Source of the DNA: Leptolyngbya ohadii IS1
GTDB lineage: Bacteria; Cyanobacteriota; Cyanobacteriia; Elainellales; Elainellaceae
Length of the DNA: 64,000 bases
Direction: 5' to 3'
Assembly: GCF_002215035.1 (NCBI RefSeq)
Contig: NZ_NKFP01000006.1
Span: 756,530-820,529, forward strand
In this document: positions 37,235 to 46,443 of the stretch, one piece after another
Position numbering within the stretch: position 1 is the stretch's first letter
Layout: the number at the start of each line of letters is the position of its first letter
Notes under the pieces: model-generated
Databases searched by the model: none
Told to the model about the DNA's origin: nothing
The model's input: only the letters and a program-made list of their open reading frames with translations
Translations under genes and position numbers: made by a program

Positions 37235-37270
37235 GTGGGGTGGGCATCTTGCTCGCCCTTCTGTATTGGT
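37235..37270 (+). repeat. Dispersed hairpin repeat, copy 2
   Basis: GGGTGGGC (37238-37245), ATCTT and GCTCGCCC (37251-37258) repeat the element found at 3485-3521. It lies 51 bp after the protease stop codon and before the convergent kinase gene. Confidence 0.6.
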
Positions 37271-37358
37271 ATTGATTGATGGCGGTGACGGATAGAGGGT
37301 GATTGGTGGGGGTGAACGTGTATCGATCGGGTGTTCAGGGCATCTCTCCCCAGAATCC

Positions 37359-39380
37359 TTAATCCTTTGCCTCTGGTGCCTCTGGTTGGGCGGGTTCGAC
37401 TGGCGCAGAAGTCACATTATCGATCGCCAGGTTCAACTGGTAATCGATCGCTGTCTCCGATTTGGCAACAATCACAATCTCGTAATAGCCGGACTGGGGT
37501 AGATTGCCAGCCCAGGTCACTTCAGACGAATCCTCCAGTAGAACAGGTAATTCGCGGGTCGGGCGCGGCAAATAGAGGGAAAGCCATGTGCTTTGGGCGG
37601 GAGCCTGGACATTCAGGCGCATAATCTGTCCTTCCGAGAGATTGGCGATAAACACCTTGCCTGAGCCGGGAGCCAGACGACCACTGATTTGACGGCTAAA
37701 GGTTCCGGGTGCAAATTGAATCCTTTCCAGTGCCGTATTGTTTTTAAGCGCGGTAATTTGATCGGCGGCAATGCCCTGCCATATCTGACCGATCGGCTGC
37801 TCGATAAAACTCTGCCCCTGCTGTTCTGGGAAGAGGGCAAAGAAGCGGGCATCAGTGAGATCAAACAGCGATCGGCTTCCGACATAAAGCTGATTCACCT
37901 GCTGTTTCCAGCCGTCGCGATCGGCTTTGGTGTAGCTGCCAAGTTTCTGGCGAGCGGTGCTGCTAAGATTCGCTTCCAGCAAATTTAGCCATTCATTGGC
38001 AATACTGTCCCAAGTCTTGCGGAGTTCCTGCTCCTGGGGATTATCGCTGAGGGTGCGCCCCTGCTGCTCTGGATAGCGGGTGTAAAACGTTTGATTGGCA
38101 AGCTGCACCAGAAAGGAAAAACTCACGCCAAGAGTCTCGCTCCGCTGCTGAAGCCCGATTTCACGGTTTTCTTCCTGGGGTGCAAACGGATTAATGCTTG
38201 AGAAGAAAGGCAACCAGCGATCGCGCAAAATCCAGCCACTCCCCGAAACAGCCAGGATTAAGCCGCCCACAATTGCCCATTTGCTCCAGTGCGATCGAGG
38301 TTTCGGTAAGGGAGGGGACTTGGATAGGACAGCGTGAGCCGTGGCAGTTGGGTGCGTAGCCGGAGGTTCGACGGTAATAGACTGCGGATCAGCCAATTCA
38401 GGCTGTTGCTCAAGCCAGGGATTGATTGCTGGGATCAGGTTCGCTTGCTGAAGATCCGCTGAAACTTCGTTGGCAGATCGATAACGATCGTCTGGTTGAG
38501 TCGTCAGCATTCGCTGCAAAATCCTTCTTAGAGCGGAACTCATCGCGATCGATCGCTGCCACTGCGGACTCGTCCCTTTCATTTCCAGCAGGCGGGTGGG
38601 TTCCTGCCCGGACAGCAGTACCAGAACGGTAACGGCAAGAGCATAGAAGTCGCTCTGAGGCGAAACGATTCCCTGCTGCATTTGTTCCACAGGAGCATAG
38701 CCAATTTTGCCTAATCGCGTAGCGGCAGGTGTCATCTGGTCAGACGGTAGAAACTGGGATTCAGCAGCGGCAGAAACCTGCTTGACGCCCCCAAAGTCGA
38801 TCAGGACGGGTAAACGGTCATTCGATCGCAGAATCAGGTTATCAGGCGAAATATCCCGGTGAATGACTCCAGACTGATGCAGGTAGGAGAGGACGGGCAA
38901 AACCTGGGTGAGCAGATAGCACACTTCCGGTTCAGTAAAAATTTCCCCTCGCTGCTGCCGCTCCTGAAGCAGTTGCCCATAGGTTTCGCCAGAAATGTAG
39001 TCCTGCACCAGAAACAAATGGCTGCGATCGCCCAGCACTGCCCGAAACAGTTCTCGAAAGCGTGGAATCTGCGGGTGCTGCAAGCCGTAAAGAATGCCCG
39101 CCTCCCGCTCAAACAGTTCCTCTGCTTTTTGAAGGGAGGAGGTTCCCTGAATTTGTGGCGCGAATTCCTTGAGTACACAAGCTTCTCGAAAGCGGTTAAG
39201 ATCCTCAGCCAGATAGGTTCGTCCAAAGCCGCCATGCCCAATCTCCCGCACCACCCGATACCGATCGCCCAGGATTAAGTCTTGCTGCATTGCCGGACTG
39301 CTCAGCTTCTCGCCGCAGAGATAGCAAAATCGGTTCTCGCCGGGATTCGGATGTCCTCGACTACAAAAAACGGCGCTCAT
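37359..39380 (-). CDS. Zinc-ribbon Ser/Thr protein kinase with extracytoplasmic domain
   Basis: This 673-residue protein starts with a short zinc-ribbon-like motif (Cys6, His10, Cys19, Cys22), followed by a kinase domain (about 38-310) with GHGGFG (48-53), Lys71, HRDISPDN (174-181) and DFG (195-197). A transmembrane segment near residue 380 separates it from an about 280-residue outer part whose end resembles a PPC fold (GKVFIANLSEGQIMRL, GYYEIVIVAKS). The catalytic loop has Ser where HRDxK kinases have Lys, a variant seen in cyanobacterial relatives. ATG 39380 is preferred since the zinc ribbon begins there. It is a membrane-bound sensor-like kinase; the signal is unknown. Confidence 0.9.
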   Translation of the reverse strand: MSAVFCSRGHPNPGENRFCYLCGEKLSSPAMQQDLILGDRYRVVREIGHGGFGRTYLAEDLNRFREACVLKEFAPQIQGTSSLQKAEELFEREAGILYGLQHPQIPRFRELFRAVLGDRSHLFLVQDYISGETYGQLLQERQQRGEIFTEPEVCYLLTQVLPVLSYLHQSGVIHRDISPDNLILRSNDRLPVLIDFGGVKQVSAAAESQFLPSDQMTPAATRLGKIGYAPVEQMQQGIVSPQSDFYALAVTVLVLLSGQEPTRLLEMKGTSPQWQRSIAMSSALRRILQRMLTTQPDDRYRSANEVSADLQQANLIPAINPWLEQQPELADPQSITVEPPATHPTATAHAVLSKSPPLPKPRSHWSKWAIVGGLILAVSGSGWILRDRWLPFFSSINPFAPQEENREIGLQQRSETLGVSFSFLVQLANQTFYTRYPEQQGRTLSDNPQEQELRKTWDSIANEWLNLLEANLSSTARQKLGSYTKADRDGWKQQVNQLYVGSRSLFDLTDARFFALFPEQQGQSFIEQPIGQIWQGIAADQITALKNNTALERIQFAPGTFSRQISGRLAPGSGKVFIANLSEGQIMRLNVQAPAQSTWLSLYLPRPTRELPVLLEDSSEVTWAGNLPQSGYYEIVIVAKSETAIDYQLNLAIDNVTSAPVEPAQPEAPEAKD

Positions 39381-39636
39381 GGGCGTTGAGATCGGAAGGG
39401 AAACGGTGGATTGCTTCACCCCTAGCTTAATTGAACTCCACCGCAGTGGGGGGAAACGCAAAGGTGACTTCTGCCATATCCATAGAGAAAATTTACAGAA
39501 CCGGAAATTCCATCGCGGGAACTTGAGGGACGATCGCCTCGTCTCCTAGAAAGGAATTCTCGCCCCTCAACCCTGCTTCTATTTCTGTTACTGAGCTTTT
39601 ACGTATTTCTCTATCGATTTAAGGCATCACGGAACT

Positions 39637-40272
39637 ATGAAGACCTTTGTGCTCGCTGCTGTTTCTTCGCTCACCCTGACTACGAGCTTTGCTGTGCTTC
39701 CGGTTCGTGCCTCCGTCTGGATCAGTAGTTCGGGGTTCAGTCCTTCTAGCCAGGACACGCCATTTCAACTGGCACAGCGACGAGGATTAGGGGACGCTCA
39801 GGAAGTTTGTGTAGAAGCGGCTGAAGATCGGGGGTTGCGGGTGCGCGAAGTTCTGTCAATCGAGCCTGTGGCGGGCGGCGCGGAAGTGCAAATGCAGGTG
39901 AGTCAGCGGCAGAGTAGCTCCTTTGTGGTTGGCTGCGACTATTCCAGCGGCACAGGCAATGTGGAACTCTATCGCCTAGAGGGCGTGGAGCGTAATGATC
40001 CTGATTCAAATAGCGATAGCTCGGACTGGCGCAGAAGCTACTCAGACGGCAGCAGCGTTCGTAACCAGAATGAAGCAGAGGAAATTGCGCGGGCAGTCGT
40101 GGGTCAGCAGCTTGGCATTCGCGACCCCTACTCAGATGTAGTGCGGATCGATGATGTCGATCGCACGGATAGCAATCGTGCCTGGGAAGTCAAAGGACGA
40201 GTGAACGGCGCACCGTTTGTAGTCCGAATTCGCTCTAGCGATGCCTACGTGCTGGGATTTGATTTGTTCTAG
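39637..40272 (+). CDS. Exported protein of unknown function
   Basis: This 211-residue protein has a clear signal peptide (KTFVLAAVSSLTLTTSFAVLP) and a mature part with two globular segments joined by an Asp/Ser-rich linker (DPDSNSDSSDWRRSYSDGSS). The second segment contains VVRIDDVDRTDSNRAWEVKGRV, reminiscent of a PepSY-like strand pattern but too weak to assign. It is divergent from the kinase gene and 104 bp before the lipoprotein gene. No function is recognised. Confidence 0.7.
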   Translation: MKTFVLAAVSSLTLTTSFAVLPVRASVWISSSGFSPSSQDTPFQLAQRRGLGDAQEVCVEAAEDRGLRVREVLSIEPVAGGAEVQMQVSQRQSSSFVVGCDYSSGTGNVELYRLEGVERNDPDSNSDSSDWRRSYSDGSSVRNQNEAEEIARAVVGQQLGIRDPYSDVVRIDDVDRTDSNRAWEVKGRVNGAPFVVRIRSSDAYVLGFDLF

Positions 40273-40376
40273 ATCATGCTCGTGGAGTGAATGCCAGCGA
40301 GACCAGTCCAACGAGACCCGTCCTATAGAATTGAGCGCCAGTCGGGTCATTGGGTTCAGTGTTCTAATTCAGATTC

Positions 40377-41126
40377 ATGAAGCTAAAAGTTCTTTGTTCT
40401 GTGATACTGAGCGGGACGATCGCCTGCTTAGCAGGCTGTTCTGCACCTGGGAATTTTGCGCCTGGAAGTCCTGTGCCTCGAAATTCTGATTCTGTCCCGA
40501 CTGCCCCATCCAGTTCCTCGTCCGCTTCACCCATTAGCAGCCCAGTCATTGCTGCACCGATTCAGGAGGCGACTGCCCCCGCAGCCGAATTTTTGATTGT
40601 TCCTGGAGAGCGAGTTGGGCAAATCACGGCGACAACTAGCTTTGAGGATTTGGTTAGACTTTATGGCGCAGAGCGACTGACCAATCAGCAGTTCTCGGTG
40701 GGTGAAGGAGAAATGCGTCCTGCTACGCGGATTGATCTGGGTGAAACTCGATCGCTTACCGTGATCTGGAAGGACGAGAACCGCACCCAGGCAGAAGCGG
40801 TTAGCCAACTCGGAACGGATTGGAAAACGGCGGAAGGCATTGGTATGGACTCCACCCTGGCGGATTTGCAGGCGGTGCTGGGTTCCTTTCAGCTTTACGG
40901 ATTTGGCTGGGACTACTCTGGAACAGTAGTGCTAACCGGAACCAAGCTGGCACAGTATAACAACTTACTTATTCTGCGGCTGGCTCCTCAGCCCGGCACA
41001 ATTGAAGCGCGATCGGCGGATTTTGAGGCGGTGATGGGCGATCAGCTTTTTAACTCCGATAATCCCCATCTGCAAGCTCTCTATCCCTCCGTGAATCGAA
41101 TTATCGTCCGCCTGAGCCGTAATTAA
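40377..41126 (+). CDS. Lipoprotein of unknown function
   Basis: This 249-residue protein begins with a lipoprotein signal ending in LAGC (Cys at about residue 21), followed by a Ser/Pro/Ala linker (residues 25-65) and a globular domain. Motifs such as TTSFEDLVRLYGAERLTNQQFSVG (by position, residues 84-107) suggest a ligand-binding or BLIP-like repeat fold, but no family is recognised. It converges on sigA with a shared terminator between them. Confidence 0.7.
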   Translation: MKLKVLCSVILSGTIACLAGCSAPGNFAPGSPVPRNSDSVPTAPSSSSSASPISSPVIAAPIQEATAPAAEFLIVPGERVGQITATTSFEDLVRLYGAERLTNQQFSVGEGEMRPATRIDLGETRSLTVIWKDENRTQAEAVSQLGTDWKTAEGIGMDSTLADLQAVLGSFQLYGFGWDYSGTVVLTGTKLAQYNNLLILRLAPQPGTIEARSADFEAVMGDQLFNSDNPHLQALYPSVNRIIVRLSRN

Positions 41127-41264
41127 ACGGCTGTTTGTAATCGATCGCTATTGACCAATCTGCCTAAGTTCAGGTTTTGCCAGTAGATAGCAGAGCAAAT
41201 GTAGAGCATACAGCCGAACCAGCTGCCCCCATCCCACTCGTCACCCGTAATCTACGTTCTAACA

Positions 41265-41298
41265 GCAAAAAGCCTATTCCGCATTGGGAGTAGGCTTT
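41265..41298 (-). terminator. Rho-independent terminator of sigA (bidirectional shape)
   Basis: AAAGCCTATTCC (41269-41280) pairs with GGAGTAGGCTTT (41287-41298) over 12 bp with one G-T pair. On the minus strand the stem runs into TTTTT, ending the sigA transcript. The structure may also stop transcription of the lipoprotein gene from the other side. Confidence 0.75.
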
Positions 41299-41394
41299 GC
41301 ATAGTTTGTATCTAGGTTTGTCTCTAGATCAGGCTTGGCAGAATTCTGATCGGCAACTTAGAACTTTAAAGATCCTATGCCGATCGACTTTTAA

Positions 41395-42540
41395 TTAGCG
41401 GATGTACTCTTTCAGAACGCTGTTACGGTTCGGGTGACGCAGCTTCCGCAGAGCCTTTGCTTCAATCTGGCGAATTCGCTCACGGGTGACGTTGAAGATT
41501 TGCCCGATTTCTTCCAGGGTCTTCATCCGTCCATCGTCCAGACCATAGCGCAGGCGCAGGACATCTCGCTCGCGGGCGCTCAGCGTACCCAACACATTCT
41601 CCAGGTCTTCCCGCAGCAGGTTTTTGGATACCTGATCTTCGGGGGTTTCACCGTCAGACTCGATGAAGTCACCCAGGCGGGAGTCCTCTTCTTTACCGAT
41701 CGGAGTTTCCAGCGAAATGGGCAGTTGAGCCGACTTTGCGATAAACCGCAGCTTCTCGATCGTCATTTCCATCCGGGTTGCAATTTCTTCCTCGGTGGGC
41801 TTCCGTCCCATTTCCTGAGACAGCAGCTTCGTGGTCTTCTTGATCCGGGAGATGGTTTCGTAGAGGTGAACAGGAAGACGGATGGTGCGAGACTGGTCAG
41901 CAATAGCGCGGGTGATTGCCTGACGAATCCACCAGGTTGCGTAGGTCGAGAACTTGTAGCCTTTCTCGTGGTCAAATTTCTCGGCGGCGCGAATCAGACC
42001 CAGACTGCCTTCCTGAATCAAATCCTGGAAAGACAGACCCCGGTTCATGTACTTCTTGGCGATCGACACCACCAGTCTCAGGTTCGACTGCACCATCTTT
42101 TCCTTGGCGCGGCGTCCCTCATACAGGCGTCTGCGAAACTTAGGCAGCGGTTGATTCACCTCGTTTGCCCAGACTTCCAGGTTGTGTTCCAGATCCTGCG
42201 GCGTCCGATCAAGCTTTTCGCACAGACGATCGCGAATGCGCTCTAGCTCCAGCAGGTCTGCAATCTTTCGGGCAAGTTCGATTTCTTCATCTGCCCGCAG
42301 CAGTCGGATGCGACCAATCTCTTGCAGGTACAGCCGAATCGAATCCTCGGTGTACAGCTTTTTCTTTGCTTGCGCCCGACGACGGGTTGCACCTTTGGGG
42401 GCTTTGCCGTCTTCCTCCTCATCAGGCTGAGTGTCGAACAATTCCTCTTCGTCGTCTCGATCCTCTCCTTCAATCAAGAGTTCGTCCAGGTCACTCTCGG
42501 CGGGGTCCATGGTTTCGAGTACGTCGTTAGCCTGGGTCAT
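41395..42540 (-). CDS. sigA: Principal RNA polymerase sigma factor SigA (RpoD)
   Basis: This 381-residue group 1 sigma factor has an acidic N-terminal part, region 1.2 ([16 protein letters not shown]), region 2 ([46 protein letters not shown]), region 3 ([19 protein letters not shown]) and region 4 with the -35-binding helix-turn-helix ([20 protein letters not shown]). Length and region 1 type fit the primary factor. ATG 42540 has a GAGGAGC ribosome-binding site; a 16-codon extension is less likely. A terminator follows the gene. A leader of several hundred bases upstream lacks genes. Confidence 0.95.
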   Translation of the reverse strand: MTQANDVLETMDPAESDLDELLIEGEDRDDEEELFDTQPDEEEDGKAPKGATRRRAQAKKKLYTEDSIRLYLQEIGRIRLLRADEEIELARKIADLLELERIRDRLCEKLDRTPQDLEHNLEVWANEVNQPLPKFRRRLYEGRRAKEKMVQSNLRLVVSIAKKYMNRGLSFQDLIQEGSLGLIRAAEKFDHEKGYKFSTYATWWIRQAITRAIADQSRTIRLPVHLYETISRIKKTTKLLSQEMGRKPTEEEIATRMEMTIEKLRFIAKSAQLPISLETPIGKEEDSRLGDFIESDGETPEDQVSKNLLREDLENVLGTLSARERDVLRLRYGLDDGRMKTLEEIGQIFNVTRERIRQIEAKALRKLRHPNRNSVLKEYIR

Positions 42541-43279
42541 GCCGCGCTCCTCATGCTCCTTAATGTCAGTGATGTAAAGTAAGGTCAATTAAGACCAGGA
42601 AATATTTGCGACTGGTGTTGAGTCAGCAACCTGCTGCGAGTAAATCTGAACTGATTAAGGATAACTTATCCATTCTGATTTACCGCTTGCAGCAAACTCA
42701 ATTTCTGGCTAGCTGCCCACAGCTTTAAGTAGAAGCACTGCGGGTAGAAGCACCAAAATAAATTGCCACCCCTCAATTCTGCCAAGACCTCTCCGATTGT
42801 AACTTTTCTCACAGAAATTGCATCCTTTTTCATTTCATTCGTCATGAAAATGTGATAGGGAATTTGCAAAGCACAATCAATCAAAAGTCTCTCGGCAATG
42901 GTGTTCTTCAATCTACGTTAGCAAGAGAACCCCTTGCTGTAATCCTAGATTAGTTTCACTAACCAGTCTGGAAGCTCAGCCAAGTCGCTGAACTGCTCAA
43001 CCCTTTGTAATGAATTAGCATAACCGAACAATTGCGGAACTGGGGGATTCTTAATCGGAGATGACACCTGCTGATGGGAACCGAATCCAGATTGGACAAG
43101 CATTCTACGATTTGTCGCAAAATGTAAAATAGATAAAGTTTCGATTTAGATAGCTTTTTCTTTCATAACTGAAGTTTTGAATCTCCACGTCTCTGCATAT
43201 TTAGAGACTTTGAAAGAAGCTTTAATTGCAGCGCACCTGAACTTGTTTAACCCGATCGATTCAACGAGTTTGACAATCC
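42541..43279. other. 739-bp spacer upstream of sigA
   Basis: No convincing gene is present; small frames on both strands lack ribosome-binding sites and conserved features. The length is typical for the multi-promoter region of a principal sigma factor gene, but I could not locate promoter boxes with confidence. Confidence 0.4.
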
Positions 43280-43525
43280 ATGGCAAAGAAGCAAAAATTC
43301 CCCTATCTTGTTGGCTCGAAATGGACAGCGCAGCAATCTACCTGGGGCTGGCGGCATTTTCAGGTTGTGAATCGAAAAAATGAAGGACGCTGGGTGTTTG
43401 CGGAGATGGTGGCTTCCTGTGATCCATCCGTCCGTTTCTGGTTAAATGCTCAGCAGCTCAAGGATCGATCGCTCTGGCAGTCAGGGTGGCAATCGTTGCA
43501 GGAACAAAAAGCGTTGCAGGAGTAA
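43280..43525 (+). CDS. TIGR02450-family Trp-rich small protein
   Basis: This 81-residue protein matches a small Trp-rich family: KFPYLVGSKWTAQQSTWGWRH by position (residues 6-26), then FQVVNRKNEGRWVFAEMVASCD and FWLNAQQLKDRSLWQSGW. It contains seven Trp. The family occurs in cyanobacteria and marine bacteria; function unknown. It is a soluble basic protein without a signal peptide. Confidence 0.85.
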   Translation: MAKKQKFPYLVGSKWTAQQSTWGWRHFQVVNRKNEGRWVFAEMVASCDPSVRFWLNAQQLKDRSLWQSGWQSLQEQKALQE

Positions 43526-43632
43526 AAGTTAAAGGGCTGGTCACTCCAGAAACGACTCGCTAAAATGCAGAACAGCATCACTGTTAAGAGATTGTCCGAG
43601 ATAAATTGCTCTGTTCTTCGCTGTTGTTCGCT

Positions 43633-45441
43633 ATGAGGACTTGCCCTGTGACTTCCTTCCCCCGGAATGCCTCAGTCCGTCCGTTCTGGTATGCCCTTTT
43701 GCAGCCAGAGATTCGGACAAAAAATTCCTGGACGAGGATGCTCCTGCTAGCCGTTTGTTTGCTCATGGGGGCAGGTCAACCGGGACGCGCCCAAACGGTT
43801 CCCCTCAATCCCCTGCTGGATGTCGGTGTGGTGCAGCGATTTGGCTCTAATGCTACAGATGAGATTACGTTGAAGCCTGATGCGGGCGATCGTTTGACGC
43901 TCAAACTTAAAGACGGACAGCAGGATCGGGTGCTGACGACCAGCGGCGAAGTAAAAGTGAATGTGGTGATGCAGCCTTTGCCTCAGCCAGTCGTGGACGA
44001 ACGAATTGTCCTCAGTACCCATCGCAGTTTTGAAAGTGCAGAGGACAGTGCGAACCGCTGGAAAGCAGAAGGCATTAAGGTCGAAATTGGTCAGCCGCGC
44101 CAGTGGCAGGTTTGGGCAGACCGGAACACCTATCGCACGCCGCTGTTGAGAAGACTGCTGCTGCAAAACCTTCAGGCACAGGGCGCAAGAACTGCCTTTG
44201 TGGATACCCAGGTTAAACCCCAGCTTCCCAAAGCCGCTTTGACGGTAGAAGGCTATCGCTACCAGCAGGATCAGGTTGAAATTGACACGGCAAACGATCG
44301 CATTCAGGTGTCGTTTAACCGCAGCGACCACGGGACACGCCTTTACGCCGGAACCCTGCGCCTCCAGCCTAACGCTTACGGCACCTATACGCTTGTGAAC
44401 CAGGTGCCGATCGAAACCTATCTGCGTGGCGTGGTTCCCCATGAAATTGGAGTGGGTGCGCCGCCAACAACGATTGAGGCACAGGCAATTCTGGCACGAA
44501 CCTATGCGCTGCGAAATCTGCGCCGTTTTGCAATTGATAACTACCAGCTTTGTGCTGATACCCAGTGCCAGGTTTATCGTGGGCTAACCGGAGCTGTCCC
44601 AGAAACCGATCGAGCGATCGCCGCTACGCGAGGCTTAGTGCTGACCTACAACAACGAACTGGTGGATGCGCTCTATTCCTCAACTACGGGTGGTGTGACG
44701 GCTCCCTTTACCGATGTCTGGGCGGGGGTCGATCGTCCCTACCTGCGGGCGGTTGTGGATTCGGTGCAGAACGCCTGGAATTTATCGCAGCGCAGTCTGG
44801 CAGATGAGAGTAACTTCCGGGCATTCATTGCCCAACGCAGTGGCTTTAATGAGGTCGGCTGGGATATGTTCCGCTGGCGGGTGGAAAGCCCAATCAGCCA
44901 AATTACTGCGGATTTGCGGCAAGTGCTGGCAACGAAAAAGCATCCCCTGGCAAACTTCAGACAGATTCGTGATTTGAAGGTGACGGAGCGATCGCCTGCC
45001 GGGCGGGTGCTAAAGATGGCAGTCACGACAGATATTGGCGTTATTCAACTTGAGAAAGACGAAATTATCCGTGCCCTCTCTGCCCCAAACAGTACACTGT
45101 TCTACCTTGATCCAGTTTACGAAACGGCTCAGGCACAGAAAGCGACTCAGGCTGCCAGTAAACCTGTAACAAAAACGCTAGATCAAAACGTCGCGCAGCC
45201 TAAACAAACTGCCGCACCCCCTGCCAGAATAGTAAAGGGCTATGTGTTTGTGGGAGGTGGTTTGGGACATGGAGTGGGTATGAGTCAAACGGGAGCCTAC
45301 AATCTGGGCGACCTAGGCTGGTCCAATAGCCGAATTCTCAGCTTTTACTATCCGGGTACACAGCTCCAACTGCTCACTTCGGCGATCGTGCTGTGGCAAG
45401 ATCCGCCCGCCTCCCAGGTATCCCAAAGCGGAGTGCAGTAG
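43633..45441 (+). CDS. SpoIID/LytB-domain protein, exported
   Basis: This 602-residue protein has a signal-anchor region (MLLLAVCLLMGAG near residues 36-48) and a SpoIID-like domain covering about residues 235-590. Typical segments are LRGVVPHEIG, EAQAILARTYAL, DTQCQVYRG, ALYSSTTGG and HGVGMSQTGAYN. Bacillus SpoIID is a lytic transglycosylase that removes denuded peptidoglycan, so a cell-wall role is likely. Cyanobacterial versions have unknown roles. The ATG at 43633 is annotated; a TTG at 43606 would add nine residues, and the ATG at 43738 is also possible. Confidence 0.88.
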   Translation: MRTCPVTSFPRNASVRPFWYALLQPEIRTKNSWTRMLLLAVCLLMGAGQPGRAQTVPLNPLLDVGVVQRFGSNATDEITLKPDAGDRLTLKLKDGQQDRVLTTSGEVKVNVVMQPLPQPVVDERIVLSTHRSFESAEDSANRWKAEGIKVEIGQPRQWQVWADRNTYRTPLLRRLLLQNLQAQGARTAFVDTQVKPQLPKAALTVEGYRYQQDQVEIDTANDRIQVSFNRSDHGTRLYAGTLRLQPNAYGTYTLVNQVPIETYLRGVVPHEIGVGAPPTTIEAQAILARTYALRNLRRFAIDNYQLCADTQCQVYRGLTGAVPETDRAIAATRGLVLTYNNELVDALYSSTTGGVTAPFTDVWAGVDRPYLRAVVDSVQNAWNLSQRSLADESNFRAFIAQRSGFNEVGWDMFRWRVESPISQITADLRQVLATKKHPLANFRQIRDLKVTERSPAGRVLKMAVTTDIGVIQLEKDEIIRALSAPNSTLFYLDPVYETAQAQKATQAASKPVTKTLDQNVAQPKQTAAPPARIVKGYVFVGGGLGHGVGMSQTGAYNLGDLGWSNSRILSFYYPGTQLQLLTSAIVLWQDPPASQVSQSGVQ

Positions 45442-45493
45442 AACTGCAAAAAATAAATTCAAAAATGAATTTAATGACTTAGATATAACAAAA

Positions 45494-45515
45494 CAGGGGC
45501 GCGGTGGCGCTCCTG
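45494..45515 (-). terminator. Rho-independent terminator of petF
   Basis: CAGGGGCGC (45494-45502) and GCGCTCCTG (45507-45515) form a 9-bp GC-rich stem with one G-T pair around GGTG. On the minus strand it is followed by TTTTGTTAT, fitting the end of the petF transcript. Confidence 0.65.
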
Positions 45516-45602
45516 CCTGTAAATCATTCTGAGCTTAATGCACAGCCCTTAGGCTCAATAAGAATGAATTAGAAATTTCCTTGAATCCGGAGGAATCAAA
45601 AC

Positions 45603-45902
45603 TTAGTACAGTTCTTCTTCCTGGTGGGTCAGGATAGTGCAGTCCGAGGTGGGGTAAGCCACACAGGTCAGCACGAAACCAGCTTCGATCTGATCGTCAT
45701 CCAGGAAGGACTGGTCAGACTGGTCAACGGTGCCTGCGGTAATCTTTCCAGCACAGGTGGAGCAAGCACCAGCACGGCAGGAGTAGGGCAGATCCAGACC
45801 TGCTTCTTCCGCAGCATCCAGAATGTAAACGTCATCCGAGACGTCGATGGTGGTATTCAGCCCCTCAGCTTCATTGATCAGCGTGACTTTGTAGGTTGCC
45901 AT
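45603..45902 (-). CDS. petF: Plant-type [2Fe-2S] ferredoxin
   Basis: This 99-residue protein is photosynthetic ferredoxin, which carries electrons from photosystem I to FNR, PcyA and other partners. The cluster ligands are Cys42, Cys47, Cys50 and Cys80 (C-x4-C-x2-C-x29-C) in [13 protein letters not shown] and VLTCVAYP. The C-terminus EEELY is standard. It is monocistronic with its own terminator, and short tandem repeats lie in its upstream region. Confidence 0.97.
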   Translation of the reverse strand: MATYKVTLINEAEGLNTTIDVSDDVYILDAAEEAGLDLPYSCRAGACSTCAGKITAGTVDQSDQSFLDDDQIEAGFVLTCVAYPTSDCTILTHQEEELY

Positions 45903-46443
45903 GTCGTAATCCTCTCAATGTTCAAACGGCAGAAACAATGTACCCAGACAGTGTACTCAGACACTGTACTCAAAACAGCGTACCTAAAGCACTGCACCGA
46001 AAGCACAGACGGCGATGCATTTTACTCCAGGCGCTGCTTCAGGCAAACTCTATTTCTGATACTACGGGAAAACAAGATCCCTGTGACCTGAGAATAACTG
46101 CTGGGATGAATGGGATTCGTAATGAAAAACCGCTGCCAATCCTGAATTACTTATATGTGGTTCAGGTATCAGAAGATATGGGATGATCACGTGCCCGATC
46201 GCTTACTAGGACTGGCGTAGACAGATAATTAAAACGATATAGTGAAGCACATTAAAGATTAAATTCAATAATCTTTTGAGTGAAAACACAGCCCCTCATC
46301 GATTAAAAGTTGCCTGTAAGAACAGTTAGCCTCGGTAGAAGTTTATTGTGAACTCAATCCAGCAAGGATTCTTCAGCTACCTGGCTTTTTAGTCGCTCAG
46401 CTTGATTACTCAGTTTGATTCATTGCTCAGTTTTCTGACTGCT
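45903..46443. other. 541-bp spacer between petF and the nuclease gene
   Basis: Apart from the tandem repeat at 45937-46004, the spacer holds an AT-rich 8-bp hairpin (AAAGATTA/TAATCTTT, 46254-46276). Degenerate CTCAG-T-TTGATT units occur at about 46390-46445. No gene is seen. The petF promoter must lie here. Confidence 0.45.
45937..46004. repeat. Five-unit 13-14-nt tandem repeat upstream of petF
   Basis: The units are AATGTACCCAGAC, AGTGTACTCAGAC, ACTGTACTCAAAAC, AGCGTACCTAAAGC and ACTGCACCGAAAGC. Divergence increases away from petF. The repeat begins 35 bp from the start codon, so it lies in the leader or promoter. Confidence 0.75.

Noticed and set aside
41434-42246. 270-codon frame opposite sigA
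   Set aside because: It is a mirror of the conserved sigma region codons and has no recognisable domain.
42666-42911. 81-codon minus-strand frame upstream of sigA
   Set aside because: It has no Shine-Dalgarno, mixed composition and no similarity I can recognise. More likely sigA leader or promoter DNA.
43177-43383. 68-codon frame overlapping the Trp-rich gene
   Set aside because: It overlaps the conserved TIGR02450-type gene in another frame, which clearly carries the coding signal.
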